Source: Nemertoderma westbladi (Eukaryota; Xenacoelomorpha; Nemertodermatida; Nemertodermatidae). Taken from it: 64,000 bases of DNA. The position numbers were made by a program, and so were the translations under genes. Below, piece by piece: positions 43,000 to 53,989 of the stretch. The notes below the pieces were generated by a model, which had not been told where the DNA came from, ran no database searches, and worked only from the letters and a program-made list of their open reading frames with translations. The DNA lies in NCBI GenBank assembly GCA_032718475.1, contig JAUCBJ010006949.1:1-64000 (forward strand), in the 5' to 3' direction. Position 1 is the stretch's first letter. Each line of letters starts with the position of its first letter.

Positions 43000-43490
43000 T
43001 TTGCGATTGGCCCGTTTCCCTTATCCAAACTTGAGAGAGCATTGCTCCGCCTCCTGTAGTAGTGCTTCCAGTTTCCCAGACATCCATAATTCCAGCCTTC
43101 GGATAAGAAGGCGCCGTATATCTGCCGCCTTAACTACTCTCGGGTCCCTATGAAGTAGCAGAGAGTCCGCGAGCAGGATTCTCTCGGAGCGCGCATTGGT
43201 GGCATTGTGCTTTAATGGGATGTGAAGGCTGTAGTCTCCCCAGACAGCAGCTCCACTAAATCGCGTCCCATGGCTCCACCTGGTAGTCTATATTTAGAGC
43301 CGCATAGCTGGGTAGCCTGCCTCCATTGGTGAAGTAGGCAATCTGGCGCCGCCCCCTGTCCCACCAAGGGGGCCCCGAATGCCCTCGTCATTAGATCCTG
43401 TAGATCTGTATTATTGTGGACTTGTGTTTCCGGATTCCAATGTTGGCCAAAAGGTGTACGGTCTCTGGCAGGTTGAGGGTCAGGAGCTGA
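43000..43490 (-). pseudogene. Pre-RT region of the QGDx-type element
   Basis: The minus strand reads GGAMGRDLVELLSGE (43,290), then, after a frame change, NARSERILLADSLLLH, VVKAADIRRLLIRR and LELWMSGKLEALLQ ending in a stop at about 43,020. These helical segments precede the RT in relatives and have no assigned enzymatic role. Confidence 0.6.
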
Positions 43491-44578
43491 TGCTGTACTG
43501 GTGACTGGGACACCCGACAGACTAGAGACTGTGATGCCCGGCCGTCTGGTAGCAGGGACACCCGACAGACTGAAGACTGGGACACCCGACAGACTGGAGG
43601 CTGGGACACCCAACAGACTGGAGGCTGGGACACCCGACAGACTGGTGGTTGGGACACCCGACAGATTGGAGACTGGGAAACCCAACAGACTGGAGACTGG
43701 GATACCAGAAAGACTTGAGGCTGGGACACCCGACATACTGGTGGTAGGGACGCCCGACAGATTGGTGACTGGGACACCTGAACGTCTAAGAGCAGGAACA
43801 CCAGACAGACTGGAGACTGGGACACCCAACAGACTGGAGGCTGGGACACCCGACAGATTGGTGACTGGGACACCCGACAGATTGGTGACTGGTACATACG
43901 ACCATCTGGTAGCAGGGACACCCGACAAATTGGAGACTGGGACACTCGATAGTCTAGGGGCTGGGACACCCAACAGACTGGAGGCTGGGACACCTGACAG
44001 AGTTGTGGTAGGGACACTCGACAGATTGGTGACTGAGACACCGTCCATCTGGTAGCAGGGGCATCTGACAGACTGGTGACTGGGACTCCCGGCCAACTAG
44101 ACACAGGGAAATTGCCTGAAAGTGGGGAGCTAAATCGGGGTGAGGGCGGGGTACCTAGAGGACTATGAAATGTAGGGGAAGAGGAGGAATCTTCCAATAT
44201 CATCTCATCAGCATCAGCTAGAGTGATGTCGCCAATGTTGGATGTACATCCCACTGGTTGAGACAGGTACAGTCGTGATGCGCCCCTGACATTGTCCCAT
44301 AGGGACGACATTATTGGTTGGGAAGCCGCGCTACTGTCCGGATTCCATGGATTGTCGCATCTTCCTTCCTCCAGTATGACGCAGCTGTCGCACGGCCGCC
44401 CTCGACACTGACTCTTACACCTCGAGGTCCTGCTGCAACGACCGCCAGCTCGCTTCGAGTACTGACACTGGCAGTACCGTTTCTGCATTGCGAACTTGTC
44501 GCCAGTAGTCATTACCAGAGCCGGCGAAAGCTGCCGACTTCTGGGATAGTTCAAGGCGCCAAGCAGTCTGGATGTCAA
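43391..44578 (-). pseudogene. Cys-rich ORF with octapeptide repeats
   Basis: 395 codons. Residues ~30-75 hold twelve cysteines in CxC and CxxxC spacing (KRYCQCQYSKRAGGRC, then SRCKSQCRGRPCDSC), resembling CXC/Tesmin-type DNA-binding zinc clusters. A Ser/Pro-rich linker follows and then about 23 copies of an eight-residue repeat (VSQPPVCR) encoded by 24-bp units. The downstream continuation of the family lies in a different frame (43,212-44,096), so a frameshift is hidden inside the repeat, which is stop-free in three frames. A plus-strand frame of 184 codons here is a by-product. Confidence 0.6.
43490..44060. repeat. 24-bp minisatellite inside the Cys-rich ORF
   Basis: The plus-strand unit is GGGACACCCGACAGACTG followed by GAGGCT or GTGACT, repeated about 23 times with point differences. 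Because 24 is a multiple of three, each frame yields an octapeptide repeat. Confidence 0.9.
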
Positions 44579-44580
44579 GA

Positions 44581-45983
44581 GCTATAGTAGGTGCGTAGTA
44601 GCAGGGCAGAAGTACCCAGTTCAGAAAGTTAGAAAAGTAATTAATTGATTAATTAATACTGGTAATTAATTTTTGTACTAACTGCAAACAGTCTGACAGA
44701 ACTGGAATCGAGTAAAGTTAGTCTTTATGAGTAGTTGCCTACCAAATTTGAAAACAAACGGATAGAAATTTAAAAAATTACAAGCAATTTACATTTTATA
44801 ACAGTATCGCCTCCTAGAGGTAGATTATTAAATATTCGAGTCTAGGAATCATTCATCGGGGTCAATTCCTATCGCATTAGGTGCACACAAAATTTTAGAA
44901 CATACAGACAGAAATTATCAAAATGATATCAGCCATATTACATATAAAAAAAACTGTAGGTTAGCCCTAACCTATTAGCAGGCCTACAATAAAATACAGT
45001 CCGAATCTTATTCATGAAAACCCTAAAACATTTGGATATGCAATTCTGCAATAACTTATATTACTTCCTGTAATAGTTCTTCCCTAGCTGTATTGAATAT
45101 CAGAACCAATTTGAATTTCCCTCATTATTTTATACATTTCGATATTGATAAATCTAATTAAATTTGTTCAAAAATAGAGGGAAACTTTAAATGCGATTAT
45201 CTCAGAATCAGGTTTTGCCGCATAAGGTCCCTTTTCGCGTGTGTTTGCGGTGTCTATGCACTCCACTGAAAAAATGGGGGAAAATTGGGGGCCATTTAAT
45301 AATATTGGCCGGAAGTAAAATCTAACGGCACTGGAGAAACCAAGGGATGATATAGAGAGCGAGCAAGTGGACTAAAAATAATAAACCACTTCCAGTGAGC
45401 AAGAGCCCGCAAAGCCCAAGGGAACAGCTACTGTATATAGCATGATTTGTAAGGGACCAATGGAAGGGGGTCTCTATCAACTCATAGGCCGCCATGGTGC
45501 GTTGCCCTAATGGCCGCCATTTTGTTACCTATAATATGCATATAAGTTGAGCCTTCTGATGCAACACTCAGTTGCCAATAATCAGCTGTACTAAGCGTAT
45601 AGTTTACAACCGCTGCACTAGGCACCTTTACTACTGAAGAGCCACCGGTAAACTGCAATCAACATCAGGGAGAACATCAATACCAACACCAAAACAAACT
45701 CATCATTTTACCAATGCGCAGGAAACCACTAACAAAGTCTAACGGTCGGGATCCCAGGGCCAACACAGGAACCAGTCACATTGTGGCCACCCACAAATCC
45801 TAAAAACTATTACTATTTCAAGCTATACTGAACCTGTGGTTGGCTACTTTGAATTGCTATTAAAAACTGATTTACAAATCGAGAAAAAATTAAAATTGAC
45901 CTAAATCACCCATCGTATGCCCCACACCCATAAAGTACCCCGTATTGTCGATTGTGTAGTCCCACTAATAAGAATACACTGAC
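44581..45983. other. Intron sequence without recognised genes
   Basis: Unique sequence, A/T-rich between 44,630 and 45,200. I see no RT, exon with good splice sites, or tRNA-like head in either strand. Confidence 0.45.
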
Positions 45984-46142
45984 CTCTGTGTTTGTATACG
46001 GCTCAACATTATCTCCGGCGTCACAATTATTATCTGGTTGATCAACGGATGACGTCATCAAACGCAAACTATCCGAAAACGGAAACTTGGCAATCATTCG
46101 ACCCTCTTTAGTACAATCTATAGACATCTCGCTGTCAGGGTC
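45984..46142 (-). CDS. Exon of the polycystin/REJ gene
   Basis: Acceptor CTACTATTTCAG and donor GTCAGT bound exactly 53 codons, phase 0 to 0. The peptide includes SEMSIDCTKEGRM and RLMTSSVDQPDNNCDAG. Two cysteines and acidic character suit an extracellular module. I do not recognise the fold. It matches the phase of exon 53,337 upstream. Confidence 0.68.
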
Positions 46143-46689
46143 CTGAAATAGTAGTAATTCCAAGCAGATAGTTCGTCTATAATTCTATGATCATATCACT
46201 TACTGCTCTAAGGGGATATTCGGTCTATTTATATGTTTAAGTATTGTGATTTTGATTGTTATATACAAACAAAGCACCCACTCGTTCCAAAAAAACGATG
46301 GGATATTTTTTCTATCAACACCATGTTCTAGAATATAGTGTCGTAATTAAGTGACATGGACCCACCCAAACACTTTTTTTTACAAATATTGTGTGTATGA
46401 GTTTATGAGTTTGCGAATATCTATTACAACAATACATGTATACAATTTGAGAATATGAGTTTGCATGAAATTTGAAATAGAGAAAGTTTATCTTCGCAAA
46501 ATAGCTGAGATGTGGGCGCTCGAAAGTTGCATGATTTAAATGCATGGTTTGGCGAAACAATGTTCTAGAATATGGTGTATTTATTCAATATAATAAATGT
46601 CATGCTGTGGAAGCAAATACATGCAACATTCGAATGCCCATACCTCAGCTATTTCCCAACCAAATTCAAATGTTTTTACATATTTGGAA

Positions 46690-47395
46690 TCCTGGGTGTA
46701 CAATGGGAAACCTACTTGAGTGTACACTTATAAACCTATTTGGGTGTACACTTGTAAACCTACGTTGGTGGGCACTGGTAAACTACTTAGGTGTACACTG
46801 CTAAACTACTTCGGTGTACACTGGTAAACTACTTGGGTGTACACTGGTAAACTACTTGGGTGTACACTTATAAAGCTACTTGGGTGTACACTGGTAAACT
46901 ACTTGGGTGTACACTTATAAACCTACTTGGGTGTACACTGCTAAACAACTTGGGTGTACCCTTATAAACCTACTTGGGTGTACTGTACACTGGTAAACCT
47001 ATTTAGGTGTACACACCTAAACCTACTTGGGTGTACACACCTAAACCTACTTGGGTGTACTGTACACTGGTAAACCTACTTAGGTGTACACTGGTAAACC
47101 TACTTAGGTGTACACACCTAAACCTACTGGGGTGTACACACCTAAACCTACTTGAGTGTACACTGGTAAACCTACTTGGGTGTACACTTGTAAACATACT
47201 TGGGTGTACACACCTAAACCTACTTGGGTGTACACTTGTAAACCTACTTGGGTGTACACTGGTAACCTACTTGGGTGTACACACCTAAACATACTTGGGT
47301 GTACACACCTAAACATACTTGGGTGTACACACCTAAACATACTTGGGTGTACACTTATAATCATACTTGGGCATACACTTGTAAACCTACTTGGT
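46690..47395. repeat. 23-bp satellite, left block
   Basis: About 30 units of the type ACTTGGGTGTACACTGGTAA with AAACCTAC or AAACTAC ends. Many units here keep AAACCTAC (minus strand GTAGGTTT), the form identical to the host donor at 53,336. Some units are 24 bp with ACACCTAAA. Long open frames in three registers are artefacts of the repeat. Confidence 0.9.
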
Positions 47396-47414
47396 ATCAC
47401 GGCGACTACCTCAC

Positions 47415-47461
47415 ATACGCAGTTTCAAAGTTCCAGTATAAATGGGACGAACCGCAATCTC
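47415..47461 (-). CDS. Possible small exon between the two satellite blocks
   Basis: The minus strand has a strong acceptor (AGTGTTTTTTAG), two phase bases, then DCGSSHLYWNFETAY and a GTGAGG donor in phase 0. It would join exon 45,984 in phase, but the upstream exon would need a less typical donor. The short length makes this tentative. Confidence 0.32.
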
Positions 47462-47838
47462 CTAAAAAACACTTTCTTGGTCTCCGAGTCGGACCTGTCA
47501 GTCAGTATGGTGGTCCCTTCTCTTAGGTATGTTCTCTTTTCAATAAGAGAATTGACAATCGCTTCTCTAACAATCGTACTATAAAATGTGTATAAAAATG
47601 TTTAATATATACATAAAAAAACCCCTGTTAGTCAGTATGTCAGTACATTCAATTATCACATATAAAACTGTGCTCTTAACCCAACAGCCCAAAGTGCACC
47701 CTGATTGGCCAGTCTAAAGCCTCCTAAAATCCACCCTGATTGACCACCCAAAGTTACCCAAATATCCTCCCTGATTAGCCCACTCTAAGTATGAATAAAA
47801 AAATATGAATGATGCGAATAGATAGGTACTGATATCTC

Positions 47839-47952
47839 GTACGCCCCAGGACAGTAGAGAGGCGCCGGGATCCCAGGCTGATCAGCTAGCTGGTTGTACG
47901 CCCCAGGACAGTAGAGAGGCGCCGGGATCCCAGGCTGATCAGCTAGCTGGTT
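47839..47952 (+). repeat. Exact 57-bp tandem duplication
   Basis: Two identical copies (47,839-47,895 and 47,896-47,952) begin GTACGCCCCAGGACAGTAGA and end GATCAGCTAGCTGGTT. Lack of differences indicates a recent duplication. Confidence 0.9.
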
Positions 47953-48234
47953 TGGTTTCCGTAATCCAGTTCAGTATGTTTGAGTAATCTGATAGCTAGA
48001 TAGACAATCGTAAATCACCACAAAAATCAGAACATTCTCCAGCACAACTGGGTTTATGAAAGGCAAGGGCTGTAACAGTACAGGAGTACTGTATGCTGAC
48101 CGGTATGTTCCGTATCCGCAGCTACAGTACTGATGTTCAGGCCTGTACTGCACGGTACATAGTCTGCTGGTCTCTTAAAGGGGGGTTACATTTCCGAGGC
48201 CTCAGAAACCAGTTGGTCCCTACCGCCTGGGCAT

Positions 48235-51200
48235 ACGCAATACTTTGGTGTACACTGGTAAACTACTTGGGTGTACACTGGTAAACTACTTTAGTGTACA
48301 CTGGTAAACTACTTTGATGTACACTGATAAACTACTTTGGTGTACACCGGTAAACTACTTTAGTGTACACTGGTAAACTACTTTGATGTACACTGATAAA
48401 CTACTTGGGTGTACACTGGTAAACTACTTTAGTGTAAACTGGTAAACTACTTTGATGTACACTGATAAACTACTTTGGTGTACACTGGTAAACTACTTTG
48501 GTGGTCACTGGTAAACTACTTTGGTGTACACTGGTAAACTACTTTGGTGTACACTGATAAACTGCTTTGGTGTACACCGGTAAACTACTTTGATGTACAC
48601 TGATAAACTGCTTTGGTGTACACCGGTAAACTACTTTGATGTACACTGATAAACTACTTTGGTGGTCACTGGTAAACTACTTTGGTGTACACTGGTAAAC
48701 TACTTTGGTGTACACTGGTAAACTACTTGGGTGTACACTGGTAAACTACTTTGATGTACACTGATAAACTGCTTTGGTGTACACCGGTAAACTACTTTGG
48801 TGTACACTGGTAAACTACTTTGGTGTACACTGGTAAACTACTTGGGTGTACACTGGTAAACTACTTTGGTGTACACTGGTAAACTACTTTAGTGTACACT
48901 GATAAACTACTTTGGTGTACACGGTAAACTACTTTGGTGTACACCGGTAAACTGCTTTGGTGTACACTGATAAACTACTTTGATGTACACTGGTAAACTA
49001 CTTTGGTGTACACGGTAAACTACTTTGGTGTACACTGGTAAACTACTTTGATGTACACTGATAAACTACTTTGATATACACTGATAAACTACTTTGGTGT
49101 ACACTGGTAAACTACTTGGGTGTACACTGGTAAACTACTTTAGTGTACACTGGTAAACTACTTTGATGTACACTGATAAACTACTTTGATGTACACTGAT
49201 AAACTACTTTGATGTACACTGATATGGTAAACTACTTGGGTGTACACTGGTAAACTACTTTCGTGTACACTGGTAAACTACTTGGGTGTACACCGGTAAA
49301 CTACTTTGATGTACACTGATAAACTACTTTGATGTACACTGATAAACTACTTTGGTGTACACGGTAAACTACTTTGATGTACACTGATAAACTACTTTGG
49401 TGTACACTGGTAAACTACTTTAGTGTACACTGGTAAACTACTTGGGTGTACACTGGTAAACTACTTTGATGTACACTGATAAACTACTTTGATGTACACT
49501 GATAAACTACTTTGATATACACTGATAAACTACTTTGGTGTACACTGGTAAACTACTTGGGTGTACACTGGTAAACTACTTTAGTGTACACTGGTAAATT
49601 ACTTTGATGTACACTGATAAACTACTTTGATGTACACTGATAAACTACTTTGATGTACACTGATATGGTAAACTACTTGGGTGTACACTGGTAAACTACT
49701 TTAGTGTACACTGGTAAACTACTTGGGTGTACACTGGTAAACTACTTGGGTGTACACTGGTAAACTACTTTGATGTACACTGGTAAACTACTTGGGTGTA
49801 CACTGGTAAACTACTTTGATGTACACTGGTAAACTACTTGGGTGTACACTGGTAAACTACTTGGGTGTACACTGGTAAACTACTTTGATGTACACTGATA
49901 AACTACTTTGATGTACACTGATAAACTACTTTGATATACACTGATAAACTACTTTGGTGTACACTGATAAACTACTTTGATGTACACTGATAAACTACTT
50001 TAGTGTACACTGGTAAACTACTTGGGTGTACACTGGTAAACTACTTTGGTGTACACTGGTAAACTACTTTGATGTACACTGATAAACTACTTTGGTGTAC
50101 ACTGGTAAACTACTTTGATGTACACCGGTAAACTGCTTTGGTGTACACTGATAAACTACTTTGATGTACACTGGTAAACTACTTTGGTGTACACCGGTAA
50201 ACTACTTTGATGTACACTGGTAAACTACTTTGATGTACACTGATAAACTACTTTGATATACACTGATAAACTACTTTGGTGTACACTGGTAAACTACTTG
50301 GGTGTACACTGGTAAACTACTTTAGTGTACACTGGTAAACTACTTTGATGTACACTGATAAACTACTTTGATGTACACTGATAAACTACTTTGATGTACA
50401 CTGATATGGTAAACTACTTGGGTGTACACTGGTAAACTACTTTAGTGTACACTGGTAAACTACTTGGGTGTACACCGGTAAACTACTTTGATGTACACTG
50501 ATAAACTACTTTGATGTACACTGATAAACTACTTTGGTGTACACGGTAAACTACTTTGATGTACACTGATAAACTACTTTGGTGTACACTGGTAAACTAC
50601 TTTAGTGTACACTGGTAAACTACTTGGGTGTACACTGGTAAACTACTTTGATGTACACTGATAAACTACTTTGATGTACACTGATAAACTACTTTGATAT
50701 ACACTGATAAACTACTTTGGTGTACACTGGTAAACTACTTGGGTGTACACTGGTAAACTACTTTAGTGTACACTGGTAAATTACTTTGATGTACACTGAT
50801 AAACTACTTTGATGTACACTGATAAACTACTTTGATGTACACTGATATGGTAAACTACTTGGGTGTACACTGGTAAACTACTTTAGTGTACACTGGTAAA
50901 CTACTTGGGTGTACACTGGTAAACTACTTGGGTGTACACTGGTAAACTACTTTGATGTACACTGGTAAACTACTTGGGTGTACACTGGTAAACTACTTTG
51001 ATGTACACTGGTAAACTACTTGGGTGTACACTGGTAAACTACTTGGGTGTACACTGGTAAACTACTTTGATGTACACTGATAAACTACTTTGATGTACAC
51101 TGATAAACTACTTTGATATACACTGATAAACTACTTTGGTGTACACTGATAAACTACTTTGATGTACACTGATAAACTACTTTGATATACACTGATAAAC

Positions 51201-53336
51201 TACTTTGGTGTACACTGGTAAACTACTTGGGTGTACACTGGTAAACTACTTTAGTGTACACTGGTAAACTACTTGGGTGTACACTGGTAAACTACTTTAG
51301 TGTACACTGGTAAACTACTTTGATGTACACTGATAAACTACTTTGATGTACACTGGTAAACTACTTTAGTGTACACTGGTAAACTACTTTGATGTACACT
51401 GATAAACTACTTTGATGTACACTGATAAACTACTTTGATATACACTGATAAACTACTTTGGTGTACACTGGTAAACTACTTGGGTGTACACTGGTAAACT
51501 ACTTTAGTGTACACTGGTAAACTACTTTGATGTACACTGATAAACTACTTTGATGTACACTGATAAACTACTTTGATGTACACTGATAAACTACTTTGAT
51601 GTACACTGATAAACTACTTTGATGTACACTGATATGGTAAACTACTTGGGTGTACACTGGTAAACTACTTTAGTGTACACTGGTAAACTACTTTGATATA
51701 CACTGATAAACTACTTTGGTGTACACTGGTAAACTACTTGGGTGTACACTGGTAAACTACTTTAGTGTACACTGGTAAACTACTTTGATGTACATTGATA
51801 AACTACTTTGATGTACACTGATAAACTACTTTGATGTACACTGATATGGTAAACTACTTGGGTGTACACTGGTAAACTACTTTAGTGTACACTGGTAAAC
51901 TACTTGGGTGTACACCGGTAAACTACTTTGATGTACACTGATAAACTACTTTGATGTACACTGATAAACTACTTTGGTGTACACGGTAAACTACTTTGAT
52001 GTACACTGATAAACTACTTTGGTGTACACTGGTAAACTACTTTAGTGTACACTGGTAAACTACTTTGATGTACACTGATAAACTACTTTGATGTACACTG
52101 ATAAACTACTTTGATATACACTGATAAACTACTTTGGTGTACACTGGTAAACTACTTGGGTGTACACTGGTAAACTACTTTAGTGTACACTGGTAAACTA
52201 CTTTGATGTACACTGATAAACTACTTTGATATACACTGATAAACTACTTTGGTGTACACTGGTAAACTACTTGGGTGTACACTGGTAAACTACTTTAGTG
52301 TACACTGGTAAACTACTTTGATGTACACTGATAAACTACTTTGATGTACACTGATAAACTACTTTGATGTACACTGATATGGTAAACTACTTGGGTGTAC
52401 ACTGGTAAACTACTTTAGTGTACACTGATAAACTACTTTGGTGTACACGGTAAACTACTTTGATGTACACTGATAAACTACTTTGGTGTACACTGGTAAA
52501 CTACTTTAGTGTACACTGGTAAACTACTTTAGTGTACACTGGTAAACTACTTTGATGTACACTGATAAACTACTTTGATGTACACTGATAAACTACTTTG
52601 ATATACACTGATAAACTACTTTGGTGTACACTGGTAAACTACTTTGGTGTACACTGATAAACTACTTTGGTGTACACTGGTAAACTACTTTGGTGTACAC
52701 TGGTAAACTACTTTGGTGTACACCGGTAAACTACTTTGATGTACACTGATAAACTACTTTGATGTACACTGATAAACTACTTTGGTGTACACTGTAAACT
52801 ACTTTGATGTACACTGATAAACTACTTTGGTGTACACTGGTAAACTACTTTAGTGTACACTGGTAAACTACTTTAGTGTACACTGGTAAACTACTTTGAT
52901 GTACACTGATAAACTACTTTGATGTACACTGATAAACTACTTTGATATACACTGATAAACTACTTTGGTGTACACTGGTAAACTACTTGGGTGTACACTG
53001 GTAAACTACTTTAGTGTACACTGGTAAACTACTTTGATGTACACTGATAAACTACTTTGATGTACACTGATATGGTAAACTACTTGGGTGTACACTGGTA
53101 AACTACTTTAGTGTACACTGGTAAACTACTTGGGTGTACACCGGTAAACTACTTTGATGTACACTGATAAACTACTTTGATGTACACTGATAAACTACTT
53201 TGGTGTACACCGGTAAACTACTTTGGTGTACACCGGTAAACTGCTTTGGTGTACACTGGTAAACTACTTTGGTGTACCCTGGTAAACTACTCTGGTGTAC
53301 ATTGATAAACTTAGTTGGGTACACTTGTAAACCTAC
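48235..53336. repeat. 23-bp satellite, main block, ~220 units, derived from the exon-intron junction
   Basis: The plus-strand unit is TACTTTGGTGTACACTGGTA plus AAC, with regular variants TTTGATGTACACTGATAAAC, TTTAGTGTACAC and TTGGGTGTACAC. On the minus strand each unit reads CAGTGTACACCAAAGTAGTT, matching the last codons and donor of the exon at 53,337-53,549, which the array directly adjoins. Higher-order structure is present: the rare variant GATATGGTAA occurs at 49,221 and 49,662, and again at 50,403 and 50,844, both exactly 1,182 bp later. Further occurrences lie at 51,631, 51,843, 52,376 and 53,069. Confidence 0.95.
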
Positions 53337-53549
53337 TTTGGTGTACACTGGCGCAGACCCAATAGTGTCATCGTCGCAGGTATCATCTTGCGCCACACAT
53401 CGGTTGTCTTTGGAACATAACTTTTTCCCGTCGGCACAAATTTTGACATTTATGTCGATACACTCGTCGTCTGTATTCGATTTAGTGACACACGATTTTT
53501 GTGGAAACGAGTAACATTCTGTGTTCGGGTCACAACCAGTTCGATAAAT
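53337..53549 (-). CDS. Cys-rich, LDL-receptor-A-like exon
   Basis: Acceptor TTCTTTTTGCAG and a GTAGGT donor bound 71 codons, phase 0 to 0. The peptide starts YRTGCDPNTECYSF and ends ICADGKKLCSKDNRC followed by VAQDDTCDDDT. The C-x6-C-x4-C-x6-C-DDD arrangement resembles an LDL-receptor class A module, which polycystin-1 also carries. The last codons (PVYTK) and donor are reiterated in the adjoining satellite. A second possible donor (CCA|GTGTAC) is also in phase 0. Confidence 0.75.
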
Positions 53550-53989
53550 CTGCAAAAAGAACATGAGATTCAAAATATCAGATTTTGTACATTATATTTA
53601 GTGTTACATGTTAACCTTTACATTTGCCAAGTTAGCAGAAACTAAGCTTGGAGAAAGTTTTACAAGATACAATTTAGGTCTAGTTACATTAAGTAGCAAG
53701 AAATTGGTAAAGTTACAAATTATTAGAATTTATATGAAAATGTGACGTAATATAGCAAATTTGATTGTAGATTTAGAATCAGTATAATATTTGAACAAAA
53801 TATTAATTCACCATAATTTTTCAAACAACTGGAATGAAATTATATTTTACTTTAATCCTTCATGGATATATATAGAGTTAATTAGCACAATACTAAAACA
53901 AATAAATATTTATTAAAATTTAAAGATGTAAAGAACTTGAAGTAACTATTATGTTAAATGCAGAATGTTTTGATTATTATTAAAAAGAA
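53550..53989. other. Intron sequence
   Basis: A/T-rich unique sequence between the LDL-A-like exon and element H. Nothing recognisable. Confidence 0.5.

Larger units (their letters stand above)
40764..44580 (-). mobile_element. QGDx-type retroelement with Cys-rich N-terminus and octapeptide repeats
   Basis: A ~4-kb minus-strand element, continued at 27,931-28,151 beyond the LTR insertion. Its order is: Cys-rich N-terminal ORF (44,578), 24-bp repeats (44,060-43,490), a conserved pre-RT region (43,300-42,570) with IRRLLIRRLELW and LRAKHPPAAPPP, an RT (42,540-41,650) with LDKCPGVRPIGIGE and TTQGD, a thumb-like region, and a C-terminal RCDIGIRGA ... LLYIRVVNLD segment (41,105-40,845). I recognise this as a widespread invertebrate RT family but cannot put a clade name to it. 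Frameshifts and stops make this copy inactive. Confidence 0.72.

Noticed and set aside
43501-44055. 184-codon plus-strand frame with GTPDRLE repeats
   Set aside because: Antisense reading of the 24-bp coding repeat of the minus-strand retroelement ORF; no conserved sequence outside the repeat.
47003-47584. Several overlapping open frames of 60-140 codons with MYTPKPTWVYT-type repeats on both strands
   Set aside because: They are translations of the 23-bp satellite; stop-free registers follow from the unit sequence and no splice or start context supports coding.
46690-53336. CRISPR-like array (regular 23-bp repeats)
   Set aside because: There are no unique spacers; units are directly tandem and the context is a eukaryotic gene intron.
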